The notes beneath the pieces are model-generated. The model had not been told where the DNA came from, did no database searches, and worked only from the letters and a program-made list of their open reading frames with translations. A program made the position numbers and the translations under genes. DNA of 64,000 nucleotides from assembly GCF_018156225.1 (NCBI RefSeq), contig NZ_JAGTAR010000011.1:85240-149239 (forward strand), in the 5' to 3' direction. This DNA is from Carboxylicivirga sediminis. Its GTDB lineage: Bacteria; Bacteroidota; Bacteroidia; Bacteroidales; Marinilabiliaceae. Shown piece after piece: positions 17,642 to 26,137 of the stretch. The stretch's first letter is position 1. The number at the start of each line of letters is the position of its first letter.

Positions 17642-18193
17642 ATGAATAATACAGCTTATAGTAGAATTGATTTTTTTGAACAGCTTTATACCAGATATCA
17701 TGGCCGCCTAGTGTTGTATGCTAATAAGTATGTACATGACATTGAGGTGGCAAAGGATATTGTTCAGGAGGTATTTACTGCCTTTTGGAAGCATACTGAG
17801 GGACAGGAATTTATCGGCAATGCTAAGGCCTATCTTTTTCAGGTAGCCAGAAATAAGGCCTTAAATGCTATTCGTGATAATAAAAAACTGCTTCATGAAG
17901 CAGATGGTCCTTCAGCCGTATTGAATGAGGCTGAGCAATCGGTCCTAAGCAATGAAGTCAATCCTTTTGTCAGTTTATTGGAGTTAGAACTTGAAGAGCA
18001 GTTCGAGCAAGTCATGAATCGGCTACCCCAAGGTTGCGTCGAAGTATTTAAGATGAGCCGTAATGATGGATTGAAGAACAAAGAGATTGCAGAAAAGATG
18101 GGGATCTCTGTTAAGATGGTTGAAAAACACATTACTAAGGCTTTACGACTTTTCAGGAAAGAGTTTGCCGAACTCCTTTCTATTCTATTCTAA
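17642..18193 (+). CDS. ECF RNA polymerase sigma factor (Bacteroidota family 1)
   Basis: A 183-residue extracytoplasmic-function sigma factor. Region 2 (FFEQLYTRYHGRLVLYANKYV, in part, then AKDIVQEVFTAFW) and region 4 (VFKMSRNDGLKNKEIAEKMG followed by the recognition helix and VEKHITKALR) are clear, and no extra domains exist. It precedes a FecR anti-sigma gene, then susC and susD, the usual order of sigma/anti-sigma-controlled nutrient uptake loci in which the receptor signals substrate binding through its STN domain. The start is the ATG at 17642; no strong ribosome-binding motif is seen, as is normal for this phylum. Confidence 0.93.
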   Translation: MNNTAYSRIDFFEQLYTRYHGRLVLYANKYVHDIEVAKDIVQEVFTAFWKHTEGQEFIGNAKAYLFQVARNKALNAIRDNKKLLHEADGPSAVLNEAEQSVLSNEVNPFVSLLELELEEQFEQVMNRLPQGCVEVFKMSRNDGLKNKEIAEKMGISVKMVEKHITKALRLFRKEFAELLSILF

Positions 18194-18314
18194 ATATTCC
18201 GTATTAAATATTTGAGATACTGTGGGTTGCTTTCTATTTAGGAAGTCATTTGTAAAAAAGTATAAAAAAATCCAAAATTGTGGTAGGGTAAATTGAGGTT
18301 GATGTGTTACAGCA

Positions 18315-19331
18315 ATGAAGCATGGAAAAATGAGTAAACAATCGATTGAAAACAGAATAATTGATTACCTGGAAGGTAATTTGTCGGAAAGCGAGCAGAA
18401 AAGCCTGGCAGCCTGGGTTCAGGAGAAGGATGGTAATGCTCGTTATTACGCTGAGGTAAAGGATGTTTGGGAAAGTTCGTACCTCAATGCCAGTGAAATT
18501 GCTGATACCGGGAATGAATGGAATAGGTTTAAAACGCATATACAGGACGTTTCTATTAAGTCAGCTTCGCAGCTTAAAAAGGTATTGCGAATCTGGCAAT
18601 CGGTTGCAGCTGTTGTTGCTGTATTGTTACTGACTGTCAGCTTTTTTATGTTTTTTCAAACAGAAGCAGATACAGGTAGCCTCATAGTTAAGACCGTGGT
18701 GCCCAGTGGTGAAAAGAGTAAACTCGAACTACCTGATGGTACCAGCGTGTGGATTAATTCAGCCTCGGTATTGAGCTATAATACAGATTATGGACGGGAT
18801 AACCGGGAAGTAAAACTGGATGGAGAAGCCTATTTTGAAGTAGCTACTAATGAGGCTTTACCATTTAAAGTTTTAACCAAAGATTGTGAGGTAAAGGTAC
18901 TGGGTACTAAATTTAATGTAATGGCTTATGAAACAGCTCCGGTGACAGAAACTTCTCTCCTTGAAGGGCGGGTTGATGTTGCGCTGTTTGATGGAACAAG
19001 AGCTGAAATAAAACCCGGACAATTAGCTTATGCCAACAGTGAGGAGGGAAAATTACAAGTAGTAGAGGGCAATATTCAGAATATTATTTGCTGGAAAGAT
19101 AATGTGTTGAAATTAGATAACACACCATTAAGCGAGGTGATAGAGAAGCTGAGTAAGTGGTATGGTGTGCAGATTGAACTAAAAAACAGTGAGCTGTTGG
19201 CTCAGAAGCGTTTCACGTTTACGGTCAAATCAGAATCATTGAGCGAATTATTAAGCATTATGAAGCTTGTTCAACCGCTTGAATATCAAATAAAAGGAGA
19301 GCAGGTGTTTATAACGATTTTAAACCCTTAG
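18315..19331 (+). CDS. FecR-family anti-sigma factor
   Basis: A 338-residue inner-membrane protein: cytoplasmic N-terminus (about 1-88, helical, with IIDYLEGNLSESEQ), one membrane helix (91-114), then the periplasmic FecR domain (VVPSGEKSKLELPDGTSVWINS, in two parts, then GEAYFEVA and VLGTKFNVMAY) and a DUF4974-like C-terminal domain from about residue 255. It should hold the upstream sigma factor inactive until the TonB-dependent receptor transmits a signal. The ATG at 18330 (MSKQSIEN) is an equally possible start. Confidence 0.92.
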   Translation: MKHGKMSKQSIENRIIDYLEGNLSESEQKSLAAWVQEKDGNARYYAEVKDVWESSYLNASEIADTGNEWNRFKTHIQDVSIKSASQLKKVLRIWQSVAAVVAVLLLTVSFFMFFQTEADTGSLIVKTVVPSGEKSKLELPDGTSVWINSASVLSYNTDYGRDNREVKLDGEAYFEVATNEALPFKVLTKDCEVKVLGTKFNVMAYETAPVTETSLLEGRVDVALFDGTRAEIKPGQLAYANSEEGKLQVVEGNIQNIICWKDNVLKLDNTPLSEVIEKLSKWYGVQIELKNSELLAQKRFTFTVKSESLSELLSIMKLVQPLEYQIKGEQVFITILNP

Positions 19332-19369
19332 CCTATGTAACATCCGTAAAAAAGAGATTGTTAACCAAA

Positions 19370-19429
19370 ATCAGGAATATGCGCCAACATATCCCTGATA
19401 AGCATTAAAACATCCAATTGCAGTTGGAT
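19370..19429 (+). promoter_or_regulatory. Two hairpins in the susC leader
   Basis: ATCAGGAATATG (19370-19381) pairs with CATATCCCTGAT (19388-19399) with one mismatch. ATCCAA (19412-19417) pairs with TTGGAT (19424-19429). Both lie in the 123 bp between fecR and susC and could act in mRNA stability or attenuation; this is inferred from pairing only. Confidence 0.4.
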
Positions 19430-19454
19430 ATTCATTAACATTCATTACAAAACT

Positions 19455-22400
19455 ATGAAAAAAAGTGCAGAAAAAGCCTGTACGGGAGGCTGGTATGCTT
19501 CCTGGCTACAAACATTAAGAATTATGAAACTACTGATACTATTTGTATTGGTGGGTACATTGCAGTTATCAGCCAATGTTTACTCGCAATCAAAAGTGAA
19601 CCTAAACCTAAAAGATGTTAGCATCAAGCAACTTTTAGAAGAGATAGAAAAGCAAACTGACGTAACTTTTATTTACAGCGATTCTAATATTGATGTGAAT
19701 AAGGGAGTCAGCGTTAAAGCAGAGAATCAGTCATTAGAAGAGCTGTTAGCCACCGTATTCAGAAACAGCGATGTGCGCTATTCAATGATTGAAAACCATG
19801 TGGTTTTATCTGCTTTAGTTAATGATAAAGGTGCTTTTCAGCAACAAACATTAAGGGTAACAGGTAAAGTTATTGATATCAATGGAGAACCGCTTCCGGG
19901 CGTTAATGTATATGAAAAAGCAAATCCACAGCACGGCGTGATTACCGGTATTGACGGAACCTATGATATTGAGGTAGATGATGCCAATGATGCCTTGGTT
20001 TTCTCATATATTGGCTTTGAGGATCAAGAAATTGTTGTAGGTGCTTCACGTGAAATAAATGTTACCCTTATTGAAGTAACAACGGGCTTGGACGAGGTGG
20101 TTGTTACTGCTTTGGGAATTAAACGTGAAAAAAAGGCTTTAGGATATTCTGTGAGTTCTATAAAATCTGATGAACTGGTAAAGAGTGGAGTACCTGTTAA
20201 TCCCTTAACTTCATTGTATGGTAAGGCAGCTGGGGTGAAGATTTCAGGAACCGCCAATGGCCCTACCGGAGGTATGATTATTAATATTCGTAACTCTGTT
20301 TCATTGACAGAGTCTTCTTCAACTCGTCCTCTTTTTGTGGTTGACGGAATTCCTATTTTTGATGAGAACTCTGGAATGAACAGAAATGATCGCGATGGAC
20401 GAGATAGAGGTACTGGTATTAATGATATTAATGCTGAGGATGTTGAGTCCGTTGAGATATTAAAAGGAGCTAAAGCATCTGTATTATATGGTCATGCTGG
20501 GGCTAATGGGGTTGTATTAATTACTACTAAATCAGGAAAAAGTAAAAAAGGATTTGGAGTAGAAGTCTCCTCTAGTTATACATGGGACAATACGGCCTTT
20601 GTACCCGAATTACAAAATGAATTTGGCACAGGTAACACAATGGCTGTTGAAGGATTAGATCCTGAACTGACGGACGAGGGTGGATTTAAGTATGAAGATA
20701 TTGACGGCACTAAAACACCAATATTCTGGGGTACTGGTGGCGCAGCTGGCTGGGGACCTCGCATGGATGGTCGGCAAATTTTATGGTGGGATGGACAAAT
20801 GAGACCATACTCTGCTCAACCCGATAATTATGAAGATCTTTTTCGAACAGGACATCTGGCAACTAATAGTGTAGCACTTTCTAATGCTGGTGATGTAGGT
20901 AACTTTAGATTCTCATATACCAATAGGCAGTATACAAGTACTATTATTGGTGCGGAGCAAAAAAATCATACTGTAAGTTTTAATGGGAACATTAATATAT
21001 CAGATAAAATTAAGCTTGGATATATTAGTAATTACTATTACACATTCAATCATAATGCGCCATACCGTATGCAAGATGAATTAGTTACATATGGTGTGCA
21101 TCGTGATATGAAGCCAGAACTGTGGAAGCAAAATGTGCATGATGATACCGGTATTTATTGGTATTTCAGAGATAAAGAACGTCGTGAGGCAGCAGGTTCT
21201 CAAGCAGGTCAAATTGGCGCTAGCTATTTTTGGAATCAAACACAGAATGATTTTGACGAAGAACGTCATCACTTCATTCAATCGGCCAATTTAGGAATTG
21301 AGTTTACAGACTGGCTTTCTCTATCCTTACGTTCAGGGTTTGATATGACTCGTAAACTAGGTGAAGTTAAGAAGAAAGTGATTCGTCCGTTAGATGAAGA
21401 TCCAACACAAGGCTATTATTCTGTTTCTGAGAGAAATATATTGAAGCTTACCAATCAGGCTCTTTTAAATTTTGACAGAAAACTTAATGATGATTTTAGA
21501 CTATCAGGTTTTATTGGTGGAGTTTATGAATATAGTATGGATCGGCAACTGAAATCTTTGACCACAGAATTTCTAATTGAGAATTGGTTTTCATTAGGTA
21601 ACTCTCGCAAAGATGTTAAATCAGAAGGAAGCGGCGGGCGTACCTCATATACACTATATGGTTTACTAGGATCTGCACAGGTTGCTTTCCGTGATTATTT
21701 ATACCTTGAAATACAAGGACGTAATGACTGGTCTAGTATACTACCTCCTGCAAACAATAGCTATTTCTATCCTGGCGTTAGTATGTCATGGATTGTCAGT
21801 GAGGCGCTTGAATTGCCTGAATTTGTGAAATATGCTAAAGTCCGTGCTTCATATGCCGATGTAGGACGTCCGGGACCTGCCTATTTTGGTAACCTGAATT
21901 TTAATGTCAATAGTTACAATGGTATTCCTTACCAAACAGCTTCAAGCGATATGCCTCCAGTAGACTTTGATAAGGCTATTGCCGAAGGTACTTTTCCAAC
22001 AGAAAACCTGAAGCCAGAACGTAAGCGTGAAATTGAAATAGGTTTTGAAGCTAATATGTTTCAGGGTAACCGACTTGGAGTTGACTTTTCATGGTTTAAG
22101 GCCAATACTTATGATCAGATTATGGCTTTGGATGTGCCTCGTTCATCAGGTGTTAACCGTATAATTACCAATGCTGGTGATGTGCAAAACAATGGTATAG
22201 AACTGCAACTAACAGGTAAGCCGATAATGACTAATAATTTTGTGTGGAATGCAACTCTTAACCTGGCTAAGTATGATACAAAAATTAAGAAGTTGGCTGA
22301 AGGAGTAGAAGTTTTACCTCTATGGGGTGTAACAGGTGCAAGCAGGGAAGCTCGTGTTGGTGGCGAATTTGGTGAGTATTACATTAATCCTTGGTTACGC

Positions 22401-23117
22401 GATGAAGAAGGAAATCTGGTTGTAGGATCAAATGGTGTTTATGAGTTCGATACAGAAAACCAGGTTAAGGTTGGTAAAGAATTACCTGATGTTATAGGTG
22501 GTTTCAATACTAACTTTGGTTACAAAGGCTTCTATCTTGATTTTGATTTTGACTTCCAGTTTGGTGGTACTTTAATCTCTCAAACTAACATGTATTTGCG
22601 AGGTAATGGTACCGGAGTTGAGTCGCTTAAATACCGTGATGAAGCTAGAGGCGGATTACCATATTACATCAACAATGGTGGGGATTTAGTTTTACTAGAT
22701 TCACATTCAGATGCTACTCCAGCAGATTCTAAATATGGCTGGATATTCCATGATGGAGTAATTTTAGATGGAGTAAAAGCTGATGGAACACCTAACGATA
22801 AGTTGATAAATGCTCAGCAATATTACGAAAGAACTTATTGGCAAGGGTATATGGATATTACAGAGGATGTGGTATTTAAGAGTGATTACCTGGCTTTACG
22901 TCGTATCACATTTGCTTACGAGGTTCCACGAAAATTCTTGAATAATACTTTCCTGACACGTGCTCGTTTATCCGTATTCGGAACCAATATAGCTTATTTA
23001 TATAAGGATATACCAAACGTAACGCCTGAGTCCTTTGCAGGTACTAATGAATTTACTGAGTATTCTGGATTGCCAGGAGTGAGAAGTTATGGATTTGAAG
23101 TTAAACTAGCTTTCTAA
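19455..23117 (+). CDS. susC: SusC-family TonB-dependent receptor with STN domain
   Basis: Outer-membrane importer of oligomers, 1220 residues. Order: extended N-terminus and signal sequence (to about 45), STN signalling domain (about 50-115, VNLNLKDVSIKQLLEEIEKQ), CarboxypepD_reg-like domain (about 135-215, VTGKVIDINGEPLPGVNVYE), TonB/plug region beginning at the SusC hallmark GLDEVVVTALGIKREKKALG, and a long beta-barrel ending in aromatic Phe. The STN domain matches the upstream sigma/FecR pair and indicates cell-surface signalling. The substrate cannot be told from sequence. It is 10 bp before susD. Confidence 0.95.
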   Translation: MKKSAEKACTGGWYASWLQTLRIMKLLILFVLVGTLQLSANVYSQSKVNLNLKDVSIKQLLEEIEKQTDVTFIYSDSNIDVNKGVSVKAENQSLEELLATVFRNSDVRYSMIENHVVLSALVNDKGAFQQQTLRVTGKVIDINGEPLPGVNVYEKANPQHGVITGIDGTYDIEVDDANDALVFSYIGFEDQEIVVGASREINVTLIEVTTGLDEVVVTALGIKREKKALGYSVSSIKSDELVKSGVPVNPLTSLYGKAAGVKISGTANGPTGGMIINIRNSVSLTESSSTRPLFVVDGIPIFDENSGMNRNDRDGRDRGTGINDINAEDVESVEILKGAKASVLYGHAGANGVVLITTKSGKSKKGFGVEVSSSYTWDNTAFVPELQNEFGTGNTMAVEGLDPELTDEGGFKYEDIDGTKTPIFWGTGGAAGWGPRMDGRQILWWDGQMRPYSAQPDNYEDLFRTGHLATNSVALSNAGDVGNFRFSYTNRQYTSTIIGAEQKNHTVSFNGNINISDKIKLGYISNYYYTFNHNAPYRMQDELVTYGVHRDMKPELWKQNVHDDTGIYWYFRDKERREAAGSQAGQIGASYFWNQTQNDFDEERHHFIQSANLGIEFTDWLSLSLRSGFDMTRKLGEVKKKVIRPLDEDPTQGYYSVSERNILKLTNQALLNFDRKLNDDFRLSGFIGGVYEYSMDRQLKSLTTEFLIENWFSLGNSRKDVKSEGSGGRTSYTLYGLLGSAQVAFRDYLYLEIQGRNDWSSILPPANNSYFYPGVSMSWIVSEALELPEFVKYAKVRASYADVGRPGPAYFGNLNFNVNSYNGIPYQTASSDMPPVDFDKAIAEGTFPTENLKPERKREIEIGFEANMFQGNRLGVDFSWFKANTYDQIMALDVPRSSGVNRIITNAGDVQNNGIELQLTGKPIMTNNFVWNATLNLAKYDTKIKKLAEGVEVLPLWGVTGASREARVGGEFGEYYINPWLRDEEGNLVVGSNGVYEFDTENQVKVGKELPDVIGGFNTNFGYKGFYLDFDFDFQFGGTLISQTNMYLRGNGTGVESLKYRDEARGGLPYYINNGGDLVLLDSHSDATPADSKYGWIFHDGVILDGVKADGTPNDKLINAQQYYERTYWQGYMDITEDVVFKSDYLALRRITFAYEVPRKFLNNTFLTRARLSVFGTNIAYLYKDIPNVTPESFAGTNEFTEYSGLPGVRSYGFEVKLAF

Positions 23118-23127
23118 AAATATTACT

Positions 23128-24873
23128 ATGAAATTATATAAGATACACGACCTGCTTGGTAAACTACTTTTACTAATGCTGACGGGTCTCGTTATAGGAT
23201 TATCCTCTTGTCAGGACGAATTGGAAGAAGAGTTTTATAATCCGGATAAAGTAACACAGGCTGATTTTGCAATGTTATTTACAGGCGCGCTTCAACCAAC
23301 AGAATTGTTTCGCCTCGAATATGGACCTGGTTATCATCAATGCCGCGCCTTTAATCGTCTTTTTGGTTTAGGAACATTTCCATATGCCCCATTTAACAAT
23401 TATGAACCAGGATCATACACACTATGGACAGGTTGGTCGGGTTCAACATTGCGAAATACTCAGTTCAACAAAACCTATGTGGATTTTAATAAGAACATTC
23501 CGGTAATGAACCTGTTGCTAAATAATCTGCCGGAAGAAGAAAAAGCTGATTACGCCATTTATGTGCATTGTATTAATATAGTCAAGGCTTATATGTTTCA
23601 GCGCCTGACTGATATTTATGATGATGTACCTTTTACAGAAGCCAATGGTGCTTATCAGAAAAAATTCTGGGCTAAGTATGATAGTCAGGAGTTTATCTAT
23701 AACGCATTATTAGAATCATTAGATGAGATTCAAACTACCTTGGATGGTTATGAATTAAACAACTCCTTGGCTCACCAGAAGTTTCAGGTCCATGATATTT
23801 TGAATGATGGAAATGTTGAGCAATGGAGAAAATTTGCCAATTCTTTGCGCCTTAGAATGGCAATGCGTCTTAGTAATGTTGATGCAAGTAAAGCCCAAGA
23901 GATTATAGGTGATATCTTATCTAACAACTTACCACTGGTATCTGAGGCTGATGATTTTATTGGTCTGGCAGAAACTGATTATGCCCACGTAATGGAATGG
24001 TATTGGCCACGAGCAATGACAGAGATGTGGTATAATTTTCATGCACCTCGCTACATGATGCAAGATATCTTTGGATATGTTTCGCCAGCTACACCTGCTG
24101 ATCAGGTTGATCCGCGTCTTTATGTTGTATTTCAACCCAATCAGTTTGGCGATTATGTTGGTTGTGACAGTTGGGGGACAACTCAGTTTGATAAAATTCA
24201 AACAGATATGGAGGCGCTAGGTTATGAGCAGGATCGGATAGATAATGCTAAGGACTGGGCCTATGATGATCATAGAGAACCATACTTCTCATTCTATAAT
24301 AAAAAGACCTACTTTAACTTTGATATGGAGTATCCGGCATTTACTGCTACCGAAACACATTTATTATTGGCTGAAGCTGCAATAAGGTATCCAGGTGTTG
24401 CAGGAAGTATTGATGCCTCTCAGGCTTATCGGAAAGCGATAGCGGAATCAATTGATTGGTATTATATGGTTAATGGAGGTAATACGTTCGATGATGCCTC
24501 TTCTCCTGCTATCCCAGTGGCTATTATGGATGGAACGCAGCCTTCAAAGCCTGATGCTGCGGCTATTGATGCATTTCTGGATAATAAGGTTGCTGCCTTC
24601 AATGCAATGAGTGATGATGAAAAAATAAAAGAAATTTTTTATCAGAAAATGGCTCACTTGAATGTACTTAACTATTGGGAGATATGGAGTGAAGCTCGTC
24701 GCTTGCAGAAGGACTATGGTATTTTAACGCCTACCTCAAATATTTTCGTTTGGATGGAGCGTTTCTATTATCCTTCAAGTGAAGAGACCACTAACCCGGA
24801 TAACTTTGCTGCTGTAGCCCATAAGAACGATCATGATACACCTGTATGGTGGACCGGAAGGACCAAAAACTAG
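23128..24873 (+). CDS. susD: SusD/RagB-like nutrient-binding lipoprotein
   Basis: Surface lipoprotein that caps the SusC channel and captures substrate. The 581-residue protein has a lipobox (LSSC), then a helical SusD fold: NIVKAYMFQRLTDIYDDVPFTEA in parts, RKFANSLRLRMAMRLSNVD in parts, and LLLAEAAIRYPGVAGS, typical of the SusD-like_2 subfamily. It starts 10 bp after susC and is followed by a good terminator, so it ends the sigma-regulated locus. Confidence 0.93.
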   Translation: MKLYKIHDLLGKLLLLMLTGLVIGLSSCQDELEEEFYNPDKVTQADFAMLFTGALQPTELFRLEYGPGYHQCRAFNRLFGLGTFPYAPFNNYEPGSYTLWTGWSGSTLRNTQFNKTYVDFNKNIPVMNLLLNNLPEEEKADYAIYVHCINIVKAYMFQRLTDIYDDVPFTEANGAYQKKFWAKYDSQEFIYNALLESLDEIQTTLDGYELNNSLAHQKFQVHDILNDGNVEQWRKFANSLRLRMAMRLSNVDASKAQEIIGDILSNNLPLVSEADDFIGLAETDYAHVMEWYWPRAMTEMWYNFHAPRYMMQDIFGYVSPATPADQVDPRLYVVFQPNQFGDYVGCDSWGTTQFDKIQTDMEALGYEQDRIDNAKDWAYDDHREPYFSFYNKKTYFNFDMEYPAFTATETHLLLAEAAIRYPGVAGSIDASQAYRKAIAESIDWYYMVNGGNTFDDASSPAIPVAIMDGTQPSKPDAAAIDAFLDNKVAAFNAMSDDEKIKEIFYQKMAHLNVLNYWEIWSEARRLQKDYGILTPTSNIFVWMERFYYPSSEETTNPDNFAAVAHKNDHDTPVWWTGRTKN

Positions 24874-24898
24874 TTGTATAGTTAATTTCAATAATTTG

Positions 24899-24927
24899 GG
24901 GAGTCAATATTTGGCTCCCTTTTTTGT
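24899..24927 (+). terminator. Terminator after susD
   Basis: GGGAGTCAA (24899-24907) pairs with TTGGCTCCC (24911-24919, one G-U pair), followed by seven T residues. Confidence 0.85.
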
Positions 24928-24992
24928 TTCAAAACCACCTGTTAGGTACACTTGATTAACAATCATTAAAGTTCTATTCTAATAGCTTATGT

Positions 24993-25000
24993 TATTTTTG
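24993..25000 (+). promoter_or_regulatory. Candidate -7 box of the symporter-like gene
   Basis: TATTTTTG matches TAnnTTTG 20 bp before the ATG at 25021. No -33 TTG at the right distance. Confidence 0.45.
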
Positions 25001-25020
25001 CAAAAAAAAATACGGTCGTA

Positions 25021-25989
25021 ATGCTTAAAAAAATAGATCCATTTATAGTTGGCTTAATACTTATGCTGGTATCGGCCTGGTTATTTCCGCAGTTAGGTAC
25101 CTATGATGGGCCTGGAAACCTGGAGCAGATTACCGACATTGGCATTACGCTCATCTTCTTTTTTTATGGGCTGAAGCTGAGTCCGCAGCAGTTTAAGAGT
25201 GGTTTAAGTAATTACCGGCTGCATATACTTATTCAATTAGCTACGTTTGTGTTGTTTCCCTTATTACTTATCGTATTTAAACCGTTTATTAACACCGATG
25301 AGCAGCAAATGCTTTGGCTGGCCATGTTTTTCCTGGCGGCTTTGCCATCCACCGTATCTTCATCGGTGGTGATGGTGGTGCTGGCCAAAGGCAATATTGC
25401 CGGTGCCATATTTAATGCCAGTATTTCAGGATTGATAGGTATTGTTTTAACCCCTTTATGGATGGGTTTATTCTGGCAGGTGGAAGGAGCCGCTTTTGAT
25501 TTCTCCGACATCACCACAAGCCTTGTTTTACAAATACTTCTGCCTGTTGTTGCGGGTTTACTACTGCACCATTCCCTGGGCGGATACGTCAAGAAATATC
25601 TGAGAGCCCTGGCCTGGTTTGATAAGATGATTATCCTGCTGATTGTGTATAACAGTTTTAGCAAGTCGTTTACCACAGGCTTGTTTGAAACCATTAGCTT
25701 TATTGATATGGTGCTTATTAGCATAGCTACCATTGTGCTGTTTGCCTTGGTTTATGGGATAATCCATTTATTTACCCTTTGGTTTGGCTTTAATCGTGAA
25801 GACCGCATCGCCGCCTTGTTTTGCGGGTCAAAAAAGTCACTCGTGCATGGAACTGTTTTTTCAAAGGTCTTATTTGAGAATGTGGCCAGCCAGGGACTAT
25901 TTCTGGTGCCTATCATGCTGTATCACTCGTTTCAGCTAATTATTGTCAGTTTTATTGCACAGCGTATGGGGCGTCAGGTAAAAGACTAA
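25021..25989 (+). CDS. Bile acid:sodium symporter-like (SBF-like) transporter
   Basis: An inner-membrane carrier of 322 residues with about ten hydrophobic helices. MLKKIDPFIVGLILMLVSAWL, in part, and LIFFFYGLKLSPQQF, then LPSTVSSSVVMVVLAKGN and FCGSKKSLVHGT, are the characteristic SBF-like (YfeH-type) blocks, the latter being the crossover region. The transported solute is unknown; bile acid is only the family name. It stands alone after a terminator, with its own promoter box. Confidence 0.85.
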   Translation: MLKKIDPFIVGLILMLVSAWLFPQLGTYDGPGNLEQITDIGITLIFFFYGLKLSPQQFKSGLSNYRLHILIQLATFVLFPLLLIVFKPFINTDEQQMLWLAMFFLAALPSTVSSSVVMVVLAKGNIAGAIFNASISGLIGIVLTPLWMGLFWQVEGAAFDFSDITTSLVLQILLPVVAGLLLHHSLGGYVKKYLRALAWFDKMIILLIVYNSFSKSFTTGLFETISFIDMVLISIATIVLFALVYGIIHLFTLWFGFNREDRIAALFCGSKKSLVHGTVFSKVLFENVASQGLFLVPIMLYHSFQLIIVSFIAQRMGRQVKD

Positions 25990-26137
25990 TTTACATACAG
26001 CTCATAGTTAAACATGATTGAGCATCTATTGAACATACCTGTCCGTTAGTTGCTTAAGAATGTTGATATATTTGGGAGAGTAATCTAAACAGTAATATGC
26101 CTTTCTATGAGAAGGCGCAACCCAAATAAAATCAGCT

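Noticed and set aside
17492..17701. Minus-strand open frame before the sigma gene
   Set aside because: It overlaps the sigma gene start and the leader hairpin, and its sequence is a string of hydrophobic residues with no family features.
24950..25020. Attachment site or integrase remnant after susD
   Set aside because: No direct repeats, tRNA end or integrase gene are present; the gap holds only a terminator and a promoter box.
26000..26060. Possible tRNA or short repeat before the DUF4838 gene
   Set aside because: No cloverleaf can be drawn and only a weak resemblance to the AGC-type repeats exists.
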